Origin: JBMFVE01 sp049966155 | Lineage (GTDB): Bacteria > Bacteroidota > Ignavibacteria > Kryptoniales > JAKASW01 | Direction: 5' to 3' | Assembly: GCA_049966155.1 (NCBI GenBank) | Contig: JBMFVE010000002.1 | Location: 248,001-312,000, forward strand | Length of the DNA: 64,000 nt | Shown: one piece after another, positions 18,125 through 27,511 of the stretch | How positions within the stretch are numbered: position 1 is the first letter of the stretch | How the letters are laid out: each line of letters opens with the position of its first letter | The notes under the pieces: model-generated | Databases searched by the model: none | Seen by the model: the letters and a program-made list of their open reading frames with translations, nothing else | Told to the model about the DNA's origin: nothing | Program-made: the position numbers and the translations under genes

Positions 18125-19819
18125 CTACAAAATCTTAACTACGTTACCCCCACTGGCATATGCGCGCTGCAGAACTCTTTGAGCAACAGCAAGCAATTCT
18201 GTTGGGGGGTTTTTGTCATCAATATTTAAAACAGCGATACTGACTGTCGCCATGTAGTTTCTATTACCAATTGGGTAAACTTTCGTTGCTAAGTTCTTCC
18301 GAAACTTTTCTCCCCACGCAAAAGCCTCGTTCTGAGAAAATCCCTCGAGTATTACACCAAATGAATGTGCCGATATTTTGCCCACCGCATCATAAGGTTT
18401 CAGCCATCCTCTCAGAGACTCAGCAATATCAGCCATTATATACTCAACGCCTTCCATGGAAAATCTGTTCCGGATGTCGTCAAACCTGTCGAGACTTATT
18501 AGTACAAAGGCACTCCGAATCCCGAGGTCGGTCACTCTACCCATTTCCTCATCGAGGCGTTCAAGAAAGGACTTTTTATTCAGTGACCCCGTAATCCGAT
18601 CAAAAGTTACAAACTTTTCAATAAGATGGTATGCATTGTAAACCTCAGTTGCAAATGCTCCCAAACTCACAATTTGTTTAACCGCATCAATTTCAATAGA
18701 TGAAAACTTCCCCGGTGACACGCTCTCGACAGTCACTGCACCAAAAGAAGTGTTGAAACCGGCAATAGGAATAGATATAAATGAGCCCTTTCCAACAGGC
18801 TCATTATGATTGAAGCGGTGGTCCTCGACTTTCGAGAGATCTTCGACATAAACAATCCTGTTATCCTTAATTGACCTTCCCGTCAGAGTGTCAGGAATAC
18901 TGACCTTAAAGCCATCCTCCACATATTCGACACCCGATCGCTTCACCACCTGTGAAACATAATAAGAGTGCCCCTCACCCTCTGAAACAAGTGTCACAAA
19001 GTCTGCATCCACTGTGTCTGACACAGCAGTCATTATACTTTGCAACATTGATGCAAGGTCTGTTTTCGACAATACTTCATTTGTCAGCCACTTAAGTGAA
19101 TTAAACGTCGTACGAATAACCTGTAAATCATACTTGTCAGACAGAACCCTCAAAACTGCCGTAAACAATCTTGTGAAATTACCCAGCAGGGGGACTGTCT
19201 CTCTTCCAAAGCCTTCATCAGATAAATTATCCGCCACCAGCACTGCAATAACTTCATCTCGATAAAATATTGGCACCCCAATTAAGCTTTTGACTCCACA
19301 AGGTTCATCATAATATGGAATAACGTCTTTCTCTGCCGCAGGATTTATTTCAGAAATGATTTCCGGTTTTCCACTAAGCGCAATCCTGCTTATCACATCC
19401 CTGCCTAAAGGAAGACGAAGGTCTCCTGTAAAAACTTTTGAGTTTGTCAGCTTGTCGGCCACCACCAGAATATTTCGTTCCCTGTTTACCCAGAAGAGCG
19501 CTGTTGTATGGGCAAATAACACTTCCGTTACGAGCTCAAGTAGCTTGTGCAAAATCGAATGAAATTCAGCACGGGGCTCGGATGGGACCTGTTCATCTGG
19601 TTTAAAGAAGAACGTGTCAATTATGCTGAACCTGGGTCCTTCCTTTTTTACGGCAAAGGTCAACGGTGGCTCCGCCACAGCGGTAGAGGAAGGAGACGAC
19701 TCTTCCACTGAGGATCCTCCTTTATTTACAGTCTGGGGCTCCTCGTACTCAGCATAGTATTGAGAGTTTATATCGTCAAAAACGAGTCGTTTGACGGTCT
19801 TTTTTTGCTCCTTTTCCAT
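18125..19819 (-). CDS. GAF-GAF-degenerate GGDEF signalling protein
   Basis: 564 aa. A low-complexity, Ser/Pro-rich N-terminus (~1-80) precedes two GAF domains (~85-230 and ~245-395). The C-terminal ~160 residues have the fold of a diguanylate cyclase (FDRITGSLNKKSFLERL, ISLDRFDDIRNRF, YDAVGKISAHSFGVIL). The catalytic GG[DE]EF loop is replaced by ISAHSF, so cyclase activity is very unlikely; the domain may act as a binding or scaffold module. No output domain or DNA-binding part is present. There is no clear ribosome site before the ATG. It is followed closely by the 65-aa Cys-rich gene and is divergent from the aldehyde dehydrogenase. Confidence 0.85.
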   Translation of the reverse strand: MEKEQKKTVKRLVFDDINSQYYAEYEEPQTVNKGGSSVEESSPSSTAVAEPPLTFAVKKEGPRFSIIDTFFFKPDEQVPSEPRAEFHSILHKLLELVTEVLFAHTTALFWVNRERNILVVADKLTNSKVFTGDLRLPLGRDVISRIALSGKPEIISEINPAAEKDVIPYYDEPCGVKSLIGVPIFYRDEVIAVLVADNLSDEGFGRETVPLLGNFTRLFTAVLRVLSDKYDLQVIRTTFNSLKWLTNEVLSKTDLASMLQSIMTAVSDTVDADFVTLVSEGEGHSYYVSQVVKRSGVEYVEDGFKVSIPDTLTGRSIKDNRIVYVEDLSKVEDHRFNHNEPVGKGSFISIPIAGFNTSFGAVTVESVSPGKFSSIEIDAVKQIVSLGAFATEVYNAYHLIEKFVTFDRITGSLNKKSFLERLDEEMGRVTDLGIRSAFVLISLDRFDDIRNRFSMEGVEYIMADIAESLRGWLKPYDAVGKISAHSFGVILEGFSQNEAFAWGEKFRKNLATKVYPIGNRNYMATVSIAVLNIDDKNPPTELLAVAQRVLQRAYASGGNVVKIL

Positions 19820-19939
19820 CTGGGGGTTATTAGAGATGCTCGTGCCGGCTTTCTTCCATTTTAAACTAATATAACAATTTTAATTCAAATAATTCAATTT
19901 TTTCTGGGAAAAAAAAGGAACGTGTTGTAAATTTTCTGA

Positions 19940-21487
19940 ATGAGACTCCAGTCGTGGAATCCTGCCACAGGTCAACTTCTCGGAGAGGTCGAGGCAACTC
20001 CACCTGAATCACTCCCTGGAATCGTCTCCACAGCAAGGCTGGCTCAGAAAAGATGGCAGTCTACTTCTCTAAAAGAGCGGATCAGGGTGATTTTGAGATT
20101 TGGTGAAATTCTCCTCTCCAGAAAGTCAGAAATAGCCAATCTCGTATCTGAAGAAAATGGGAAACCTGTAGTTGAAGTACTCACAACTGAGATAATACCT
20201 GTTTTAGACTTAATAAAGTACTACTCTCGTACTGCGCCCCGGATTCTTTCAGACAAACCCGTAAAGATCAGTATCATTTTAATGAAGACAAAAAAAGCAG
20301 TTATCCAACAGAGTCCAATTGGCATTGCCGGTATAATATCACCATGGAATTATCCTCTGTTGCTCCCTCTTGGACAGATCATTCCAGCCCTTATTGCAGG
20401 AAATGCAGTTATATTTAAACCTTCTGAATTCACTCCGCTAACCGCTAAAATGATATCAGATATCTTAGCTGAGTCAAAACTCCCGCCTGCCGTATTCAAT
20501 ATCGTATTTGGCGCGGCTGAAGTTGGCGCAGCAGTGGTACAGTCGGGAGTTGACAAGATATTTTTTACAGGAAGCACTGCCGTAGGAAGAAAGGTATCTG
20601 AACTTGCTTCGAAAAATTTAACCCCTGTTTCATTAGAGTTGGGGAGCAAGGATGCAATGATTGTTCTGGACGACGCAGACCTGGATGCCGCAACAGGTGG
20701 AGCGCTGTGGGGAAGTTTTATGAATGCAGGGCAGACCTGCATATCTATAGAAAGATGTTTCGTGCAGGAAGGTATTTATGAAAGCTTTTGCAATTCCGTT
20801 GCTCAAAAGGCTTCCCTGCTTAAAGTTGGAAAGGGGACAGATCCATCCGTTGATATAGGCCCAATTATACACAGTGGACAGTTTCAAATTGTTGCCACCC
20901 AGATCAAAGAAGCTGTCAAACGAGGTGCAAAAATAATTTCGGGTGGATCAATGAGCGAAGGTCAGTCAACCTATCTTATTTCACCAACAGTAATAGTGGA
21001 TGTCCCTTTAGACAGCCTTCTTATGACAGAGGAGACTTTCGGGCCTGTTTTGCCAGTAATCAAATTCAAAACAGCTGAAGAGGTTGTTGAAATGGTTAAC
21101 CAATCTAAATTTGGATTATCTGCAAGCATCTGGAGCAAAGATGTCAAACGGGCACTCTCAATTGCCGATAAAATAGAGGTTGGGGCTGTGACCATTAATG
21201 ATGTAATCACATATTACGGCATCAGTGACGGAGTTGTTGGGGGAATTAGAGAAAGCGGCACAGGACGGGTACACGGCAAATACGGGTTACTGGAGATGAC
21301 TTATCCAAAATATATTGAAGTTGAACGAGCATCTTATATAAAGAAACCATGGTGGTTCAGATATGATGAGAACCTCCTTGATTTTTTTAACGCCTCAACG
21401 GATTACCTTTTCTCAAAAAGGCTTGGGAAAAGATTACAATCGCTGTTCACTTTAGCAAAAGACTTCCTTAAAATAAGAAAGATATGA
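19940..21487 (+). CDS. Aldehyde dehydrogenase family protein
   Basis: 515 aa NAD(P)-dependent aldehyde dehydrogenase. Motifs: SPWNYPL, FKPSEFTPL, FTGSTAVGR, LELGSKDAMIVLDDADLD with the general-base Glu, and GQTCISIERCFV with catalytic Cys267; EETFGPVLPV also fits. The C-terminal ~45 residues (from PWWFRYDENLL) extend past the usual end and are basic and aromatic, as in membrane-associated or long-chain aldehyde dehydrogenases. The substrate cannot be told. The last codons overlap bshB1 by 4 bp (ATGA), so the two are coupled. Confidence 0.9.
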   Translation: MRLQSWNPATGQLLGEVEATPPESLPGIVSTARLAQKRWQSTSLKERIRVILRFGEILLSRKSEIANLVSEENGKPVVEVLTTEIIPVLDLIKYYSRTAPRILSDKPVKISIILMKTKKAVIQQSPIGIAGIISPWNYPLLLPLGQIIPALIAGNAVIFKPSEFTPLTAKMISDILAESKLPPAVFNIVFGAAEVGAAVVQSGVDKIFFTGSTAVGRKVSELASKNLTPVSLELGSKDAMIVLDDADLDAATGGALWGSFMNAGQTCISIERCFVQEGIYESFCNSVAQKASLLKVGKGTDPSVDIGPIIHSGQFQIVATQIKEAVKRGAKIISGGSMSEGQSTYLISPTVIVDVPLDSLLMTEETFGPVLPVIKFKTAEEVVEMVNQSKFGLSASIWSKDVKRALSIADKIEVGAVTINDVITYYGISDGVVGGIRESGTGRVHGKYGLLEMTYPKYIEVERASYIKKPWWFRYDENLLDFFNASTDYLFSKRLGKRLQSLFTLAKDFLKIRKI

Positions 21488-22188
21488 AACTGTTTGCATT
21501 AGCATTTGGAGCACATCCTGATGACGTTGAGATGAGCTGCGGTGGCACTCTCGCAATGCTTGCCAGAAACGGGCATAAGTTTGGTATAGTCGACCTAACA
21601 CGCGGTGAAATGGGAACCAGAGGAAACGCGACAATCCGCGCAAAAGAAGCAGAAGAAGCGGCAAGGATTCTGGGTGCCGAGATTAGGGTCAACTTGCGAA
21701 TCCCCGACTCAGGTATTGAGCTGAATCGGACCAATATGATTAAGGTGGTTGAAGTAATTCGTCAGTTCAAGCCAGACGTAGTTTTCGTGCCGTACAAAGA
21801 GGAAAGGCACCCTGATCACGTTCATACGCACCAGCTTGTAAGTGAGGCTGTTTTTTATTCAGGGCTCCGCAAGCTCAGGACAGGCAAACTTGACGCCTTT
21901 CGACCTCGAATAACGTTATACTACATGCAGCATAGACCCTTTTTACCAACGGTATATGTGGACATATCGGAGTTCTACAATACAAAAATGGCGGCAATTA
22001 AAGCACACAAATCACAGTTCTATAACCCCGGCAGCAAAGACCCCGAGACAGTCCTTTCAACCCCTGAGTTTCTCGAATACCTTATTGGAAGAATGAAGTA
22101 TTTTGGACAACTCGCCGGTGTGAGGTACGCAGAACCTTTCTGGACTGTTCAGCCACTTACCCTAAAGAATTTCTCCTCTATAATTTAA
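21484..22188 (+). CDS. bshB1: Bacillithiol biosynthesis deacetylase BshB1
   Basis: 234 aa LmbE/PIG-L-type zinc deacetylase that removes the acetyl group from GlcNAc-malate. The zinc motif AHPDD is at residues 10-14. DLTRGEMGTRG is characteristic of BshB1, and ERHPDHVHTHQL carries further metal/catalytic residues. Length is right. Its presence implies the cell makes bacillithiol, known from Bacillota, Bacteroidota/Chlorobi and Deinococci; other bsh genes are not in this window. It is translationally coupled to the aldehyde dehydrogenase, and it converges on the multihaem cytochrome with 14 bp between. Confidence 0.92.
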   Translation: MKLFALAFGAHPDDVEMSCGGTLAMLARNGHKFGIVDLTRGEMGTRGNATIRAKEAEEAARILGAEIRVNLRIPDSGIELNRTNMIKVVEVIRQFKPDVVFVPYKEERHPDHVHTHQLVSEAVFYSGLRKLRTGKLDAFRPRITLYYMQHRPFLPTVYVDISEFYNTKMAAIKAHKSQFYNPGSKDPETVLSTPEFLEYLIGRMKYFGQLAGVRYAEPFWTVQPLTLKNFSSII

Positions 22189-22202
22189 ATACTCACGAGA
22201 CT

Positions 22203-23672
22203 TTATTTTTTCTGCTTTCTTTCTATTTCTCTTAGTTTTAAGTAGAGCAATATCACCAGCAAGGTATTGATCAAAGTTGCTATCCCGAGTCCATTTCTCC
22301 TGTAATAATATTCGTTTACAGCGTCTATTGCACTCCTTTGGGCCTCCGCAACTATCTTTAAACCAGGCTGAGCGGATGCTAATACGGGGCCTGTTTCAAA
22401 GGCATGAATCTTAACGCGAGCTTCAATTAAAGATTGATTAACATCTTTGAGAGAGTATCGCGCATCCGAAACATCCATACCTAATTGCTCAGCCCGACCC
22501 AGAAGGACTTCAGCGTCCTTTTGTCCATTGGTCAGACTGTCCAGCACAGCTTTAATATTCAAAATAGCGGCTGCAGCTGAATCCCCAGCTGCTTTGTGAC
22601 ATTTTCCACATATCGTTCCATTCCCCAGGCCAACCATTGAATCATTCGGCCTGATGACAAGGTGATTGCTGTGACATACAACGCAGTCAGGTAGTTTGTC
22701 TTTCTCAAAGACCTTTTTGTGTACACTTCTGTCAAATAAGTCAGCATTACTCTGATGACATGTCCCACAAACAGAAACAACTGAAGAAGCGCCGGGGGGA
22801 ACAGCCCCATGATTGCCATGGCAGGAATTGCATGCGGGTGCGCTCAGGTCTGAATTTTGAAGTAATGCAACCCCATGCACGCTTTTCCTGTAATCATCAA
22901 ATTGATTTGTTGGAATATGATATGCCTGCATATATTGTTTATTACTATGGCAATGGGCACAGGTTTGTGGAATGTTTGTTGGGTAAACAGACGACCGTGG
23001 GTCCTTCACTGATCGTATCAAATGATTTGAGTGACAGCTGACGCAGGTAGCAGCCTTTGCGTCACCTGCTTCATTACGCTTCCCGTGGACACTCGTAAGA
23101 TACTTTTCATATTGATCCACCGGCAGTCCAGGATTGAACTTCTTCATATAGTCAGGATTGCTGTGACATTTTGCACAGGTTTTTGTTACATTGGTCGGAT
23201 ACACAGGAGATTTTTTGTCATTCACGTTTACAATGTTATGTACCCCGTGGCACGAAACGCATTGAGGTCCCTCGTTTCTTTGACTCAATGCCCTTCCATG
23301 CACACTTGATAAATAATCATCAACTACATCATTTAAGTGATACTTTACCTTTAAGTCAGAACTGGCCTGACCATGACATCTGCCGCATATTTGAGGAATA
23401 TTTACAGGCTTTGGAACACCAATATAGCCTTTCGATATATTCATGGCAGAGTCCTGATCATCAATTGTAGGGTCACCCCCATGACAATCGGCACAGGTCA
23501 CCCCGGCCCGGTAATGAACATCATTTACATAGGCTATTGCCTCCTCTGAACCAATGTCGGTGTGACACGATAGGCACCTGTCCACAGGCTTATCCTGTGC
23601 ATAGGACATTGATACAACGGAAAAAACCAGGAGGACTTTAAGTAAATTGGAATGTATTTTTCCCGAGTCCAT
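22203..23672 (-). CDS. Eleven-haem membrane-anchored cytochrome c
   Basis: 489 aa. A signal peptide (~1-25, ending SYAQ) is followed by eleven CxxCH motifs: CLSCH, CADCH, CGRCH, CVSCH, CAKCH, CVSCH, CAHCH, CNSCH, CGTCH, CVVCH and CGKCH. Several free His residues (for example in SVHG repeats) suggest bis-His ligation. Repeated SVYPTN(V/I) blocks show the middle grew by duplication. After ~380 residues the haem region ends. A helical stretch and one C-terminal membrane helix (~462-482) with a basic tail anchor it. It directly follows cytochrome b (start 2 bases after its stop, ribosome site inside that gene), so it is the likely replacement for cytochrome c1 in a bc-type complex. It faces the periplasm. 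Confidence 0.88.
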   Translation of the reverse strand: MDSGKIHSNLLKVLLVFSVVSMSYAQDKPVDRCLSCHTDIGSEEAIAYVNDVHYRAGVTCADCHGGDPTIDDQDSAMNISKGYIGVPKPVNIPQICGRCHGQASSDLKVKYHLNDVVDDYLSSVHGRALSQRNEGPQCVSCHGVHNIVNVNDKKSPVYPTNVTKTCAKCHSNPDYMKKFNPGLPVDQYEKYLTSVHGKRNEAGDAKAATCVSCHSNHLIRSVKDPRSSVYPTNIPQTCAHCHSNKQYMQAYHIPTNQFDDYRKSVHGVALLQNSDLSAPACNSCHGNHGAVPPGASSVVSVCGTCHQSNADLFDRSVHKKVFEKDKLPDCVVCHSNHLVIRPNDSMVGLGNGTICGKCHKAAGDSAAAAILNIKAVLDSLTNGQKDAEVLLGRAEQLGMDVSDARYSLKDVNQSLIEARVKIHAFETGPVLASAQPGLKIVAEAQRSAIDAVNEYYYRRNGLGIATLINTLLVILLYLKLREIERKQKK

Positions 23673-23673
23673 T

Positions 23674-24244
23674 TTACATTGCTCCTATTGCAGTTAATAC
23701 TATGATGTAAAGGATGACCAATATTCCGGCATAATTAACAATTTTATTTCTACGACCTGCTGGAGTTCTTGAATCCCAGAACGGAACAAGGAACCAGAGC
23801 AAACCAGCAATGCCAAAGAGACCAATCCCTAGCACTTCCCCATCAACTCCTATAACTTTTGCAGGGAAAAATTTCAAAGATTGGAACATAAACAGGAAAT
23901 ACCATTCAGGCTTTATCCCTGAAGGAGCAGGTGCAAAAGGATCTGCCTTATGGCCGAGCTGCCAGGGAAAATATACAGCGAGAACCGCCAGTATATCCAA
24001 ACCTGACTTTTGTAACTATCAGTCGAACACTCTCATAAGCCGTATCAGCCCCTGGTTGATAATACATAACAAGGAGTATCCCCGTAAGTACCTGGATAAT
24101 AAAAAGGAATAGACTGACTCCCCCAAAATAATACCAGAATGACCCCTTGAAATCCGGAACTTTTTTTTGAGTTGCATAGTGTTCAATAAAACTAATATCA
24201 TATCTTTCCTTTATCCACTGTAATAATTTTGAATTCATGCTCAT
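23674..24244 (-). pseudogene. Cytochrome b (bc complex), internally deleted and frameshifted
   Basis: The N-terminal ~80 residues are normal cytochrome b: MNSKLLQWIKERYDI, the first membrane helix, ILTGILLVMYYQP and AYESV...IVTKVRFG, which should run into the haem-binding helices. Instead, at about 24005-24010 the frame changes and the sequence resumes at the DILAVLAVYFPW / KADPFAPAP / GIKPEWYFLF part near the C-terminus (helices F-H). About 200 residues, including all four haem-ligating histidines, are missing. As written it cannot bind haem b. The start at 24244 has GGAG upstream and lies 10 bp after the Rieske stop. Either a real deletion or an assembly/sequencing collapse would look like this. 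Confidence 0.85.
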
Positions 24245-24254
24245 ATTCTCTCCT

Positions 24255-24701
24255 TCAACTCTTTGATACAATGATTTCGTCACCTTTAAGCATTACTTTG
24301 TATTCTTCAAGAGGACGGGGAGGTGGGCCGGCTATATTTCTTCCATTTAAGTCATACACTCCTCCATGACAGGCACACCAAATTCGCTGCATGTCCGACC
24401 GATACTGTACAGTACACTGAAGATGAGTGCACACAGCACTAAACGCCTTGAACTTACCATCAGGGGTATCAACTAAAATTGCGGGCTCATTGCCAAATCT
24501 AAACACAACGCCTGAATTTGGTTTTAAATCTTTTGTCGAACCGGCAACCACACTCGATGGAGTTGCTTCGGCCTGCTCAGGCACCTGAAAGTATTTGATC
24601 ACAGGGTAAATAACCGAAGCAAGCCAGGCAATGACTCCTAACCCGAGAAGGTAATCGAGAAATGACCTTCTGGAGAGCTTGGTGTTATCCCGATCAGTCA
24701 T
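24255..24701 (-). CDS. petA: Rieske 2Fe-2S protein of a bc-type complex
   Basis: 148 aa. An N-terminal twin-arginine-like start (LSRRSFLDYLLGLG) and one membrane helix (~15-38) are followed by a Rieske fold. Box 1 CTHLQC provides Cys91 and His93 as cluster ligands. Box 2 CACHGG provides Cys109 and His112. Cys96 and Cys111 can form the stabilising disulfide. All ligands are intact. It lies upstream of cytochrome b and downstream of the membrane protein gene, in the order expected for a quinol-oxidising complex. GGAG lies upstream of the ATG. Confidence 0.93.
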   Translation of the reverse strand: MTDRDNTKLSRRSFLDYLLGLGVIAWLASVIYPVIKYFQVPEQAEATPSSVVAGSTKDLKPNSGVVFRFGNEPAILVDTPDGKFKAFSAVCTHLQCTVQYRSDMQRIWCACHGGVYDLNGRNIAGPPPRPLEEYKVMLKGDEIIVSKS

Positions 24702-24774
24702 CTATTTTTTTCTCCTTCTATATGTGTGAATAATTAACTTTTATATTGTTTATCCCGGTCTTATTAATGTAAAA

Positions 24775-25868
24775 TCATATGTTTCCATCGCTGTCAGAAC
24801 TGCCGGAGGTACCTCCTACTTTCCTTCGAGCATAGAGATATGAAATAAAGAGAAGTGCAATACCAAGTAAAAGAAATGAAAGAATTCTGTATACCCCTGC
24901 AAGCCCTGTAGTCCCTGCAATCACCAGATAAATAGCTGTAATTAAAAAGGTACCAAATGCCATCCACCTGTATTTCATGTTTTTCAAAACTAAACTTATA
25001 ACGTAGTAGATAAGTCCTGCGCCAAGCCATGAAATCGCAACATATCCTTCAGGCACAGCATGGTACAGGGCGTAAGGTATGATTATGAATGCTGATATAA
25101 GATAAGCATTTCGCATTTTCTCGGTGCTTAAGTTGAGCCTGTGTTTCTGCCAGTTTAAGATCCGTGCACTGAGAAGTGCAACTATTCCAAAGCTGATGCC
25201 TGCAATATTCGCAGCGCCAGCGAGAAGAAGGTACGAAACAAAAATCAGCAGGTATATTACAAAGTTGGCAACAATAATGAATTTCGATTGGAACAGGACA
25301 GCTGTGGATACTACCAGCAAACTCTGCCAGCAAAGCCAAACGAAAAATTCAGGCATTTTAAATTGAGAAATGATTGCAGCACTGAGAGCAGCATATCCTG
25401 TCATGGCGTAAAAAAATGTTTGGAATCTGCTTTTCTCCCTCAACCAGAAAACAACAGCAAGAGATAGAAATATCATTGCAGCCAACATATTTGAAAGAAA
25501 AAGTCTCTCAGAAAAACCTGATGCGGTCAAAGCAAAGAATAACCCATATCCAATAAGTGAGTTTAAAACTGACCCCGCTATTATATGACCGCTCTCTTCT
25601 TTCGGTTGCTTTCGCATATAACTGCCTAATGAGAAAATAACCGCCCACACGAGAACAGCAATTACACCGCCATAACCTGAATTAAGCTGAATTTCACCAC
25701 CTTATTTTCCAGTTTAGAAGGAATCTTCATACTGTCAGCACCGCCTGTTTGCCCTTTCATCCCCGTAAGTCCAAGGTGTTTCTCTATCCTTGATATTCTC
25801 AACTCCAGATCGGCAATGGCATTCTGAATCTGGCCTGCTTTGTTCTCTTCTGTGCCATCTGTCGACAT
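24775..25868 (-). pseudogene. DUF2339-like multi-span membrane protein, frameshifted
   Basis: The N-terminal ~55 residues (from MSTDGTEENKAG, GAGGAG upstream) form a coiled coil (IADLELRISRIEKHLG) ending ...LENKV. The frame is then lost near 25695-25700 in a GGTGG run, and the sequence continues in the -1 register as EIQLNSGYGGVIAVLVWAV and ~8-10 hydrophobic helices to 24775. A single missing G would restore one ~360-aa protein. The combination of coiled coil then a ladder of helices resembles the DUF2339 family, whose function is unknown. It could be two separate genes, but the second half lacks its own ribosome site and starts inside a helix. It is first in the bc-cluster transcript. Confidence 0.6.
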
Positions 25869-26329
25869 AAGTGATTCTCCTCATTTTTGAATACAGCACA
25901 TCACCGTTCCAGCCACGACAATCTGTCGGACCGCGGTTATCTTTTTATTTATGCTTTGAACCGTGAGATTTCATTCTCACAGCCGGAAAATCACTTCCTG
26001 AGAATACAACCAGCTCTCTGGCAGTCTTCAAATATCACTTCAGGTTCATTGACAGCAAAAAGAAACATCCAGACAATAATTTCTAATCACGCATTACATA
26101 GATTCCGAATTATGCTTCCTCTTGACTGCCAGCTTTAAGTTCGTGCTGCACATGCAACAATTAGGATTTTAAGTTAATGTGACAAGAATGTCAAGTCTTG
26201 GAACACAAATTTGAAAAATATTGTGCACATTATGCCTTCTGTCGAAAAGCTGAAAGCCAGCAAATTCCTTCAGTGAACTGCAGAAATTGGAAAACTGTTA
26301 TTATATTTAAATTAAATCTTACTTAATAA
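25869..26329. other. 460-bp divergent intergenic region
   Basis: No gene supported. It contains the leader and promoter of the bc cluster on the minus strand. On the plus strand it must hold the promoter of the desulfurase gene, but no convincing -35/-10 pair with proper spacing was found there. Confidence 0.6.
26166..26194 (-). promoter_or_regulatory. Strong sigma-70-like promoter for the bc/multihaem cluster
   Basis: Minus strand TTGACA (26194-26189, 6/6), exact 17-bp spacer, TAAAAT (26171-26166, 5/6). It points toward the membrane protein-Rieske-cytochrome b-cytochrome c genes. The leader would be about 290 nt long; I see no recognised riboswitch in it. Confidence 0.7.
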
Positions 26330-27511
26330 ATGAAAAAAATCTACCTTGATTTTGCAGCCACAACACCTGTTGATGAGAGGGTACTTCTGGCCATGCAACC
26401 CTACTGGTCAGTAACCTTTGGCAACCCATCAAGCATCCATTCCGTCGGGAGGGAAGCAAAAGTGGCAGTAGAAAGAAGCCGTGCACGCCTGGCGTCCCTC
26501 CTGGGAATAAAAGATTCAGAATTTTACTTTACCAGCGGTGGGACGGAGTCAGACAACTCGGCAATCATGGGAGTCGTCAAATTTGGACTGAAGCAAAATC
26601 GAAATCATCTCATCGTTTCTTCAATAGAACATCATGCTGTGCTTCACACAGCAAGATGGTTGAATGAAAACGGGCTTCATGTGACCTATATTGAACCCGA
26701 CTCGATGGGAATTATTGCTCCTGAAAGACTTATTGATGCAATTACGGAGAAAACTTTTCTTGTGAGCATCATACATACCAACAATGAAACTGGTGTCATC
26801 CAGGACATTAAATTGCTTGCTAAAATTGCTCACGAATATGGCGCACTTTTTCACACGGATGCTGTTCAATCTCTTGGAAAAATTCCCTTAAATCTTGCAG
26901 AACTTGATGTGGATATGGCAACTATCACCGCACATAAAATTTATGGGCCAAAAGGAGTGGGGGGGTTATTTATCCGTTCCAGCCTGGAATGGGAACCATT
27001 TCTTCATGGTGGGTCACAGGAGAGAAACCGTCGCCCAGGTACAGAAAGTGTTTCCCTTATTTCTGGATTTGCAACCGCGGTGGAAATAGCTGTAAACGAA
27101 CTAAATCAAGAACAACAGCGGCTCAAAAAACTAAACGCCATGGCTCGAAAGTTTCTCGAGGAAAATGTCCCGGGAATTTTGTTCAATTCAAATCAGGAGA
27201 AATCAATACCGAACATTCTCAATGTATCCATTGATAACAGCAAAATTGCAATCGACGGTGAAGCACTCATCCTGAATATGGACATTGAGGGAATTGCGGT
27301 TTCCAGCGGGTCAGCTTGCAGTTCGGGCAGTATGCAGCCGTCACATGTAATCAAAGCATTGGGCCGCGACGATCCTACCACAATGGCTACTGTGCGATTT
27401 TCCTTTGGAAGGTACACCTCAGAGGAAGAGGTTACTTATGCAATGAAGAAGTTTGCCGAAATTGTGAAAAAAATTGGAAAGCCTGTAAAAGTTAGCGTAC
27501 CCGTCTCATAG
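26330..27511 (+). CDS. iscS: Cysteine desulfurase (NifS/IscS type)
   Basis: 393 aa PLP enzyme that takes sulfur from cysteine for Fe-S clusters and thio-tRNA. It begins YLDFAATTPVD and has GNPSSIHS, SGGTESDN, SSIEHHAV, HTNNETG and HTDAVQS. The PLP lysine is in TAHKIYGPKG, and GGSQERNRRPGTE follows. The active-site Cys loop is SSGSACSSGS (class I, long loop). No IscU, SufB or regulator is adjacent, so its exact scaffold partner is unknown. The last 20 bp overlap the convergent rsmB-like gene. Confidence 0.93.
   Translation: MKKIYLDFAATTPVDERVLLAMQPYWSVTFGNPSSIHSVGREAKVAVERSRARLASLLGIKDSEFYFTSGGTESDNSAIMGVVKFGLKQNRNHLIVSSIEHHAVLHTARWLNENGLHVTYIEPDSMGIIAPERLIDAITEKTFLVSIIHTNNETGVIQDIKLLAKIAHEYGALFHTDAVQSLGKIPLNLAELDVDMATITAHKIYGPKGVGGLFIRSSLEWEPFLHGGSQERNRRPGTESVSLISGFATAVEIAVNELNQEQQRLKKLNAMARKFLEENVPGILFNSNQEKSIPNILNVSIDNSKIAIDGEALILNMDIEGIAVSSGSACSSGSMQPSHVIKALGRDDPTTMATVRFSFGRYTSEEEVTYAMKKFAEIVKKIGKPVKVSVPVS

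Noticed and set aside
23948..24000. Cytochrome b as two deliberate genes (b6 / subunit IV split)
   Set aside because: In split complexes the first protein contains the four haem-binding His; here they are missing from both parts.
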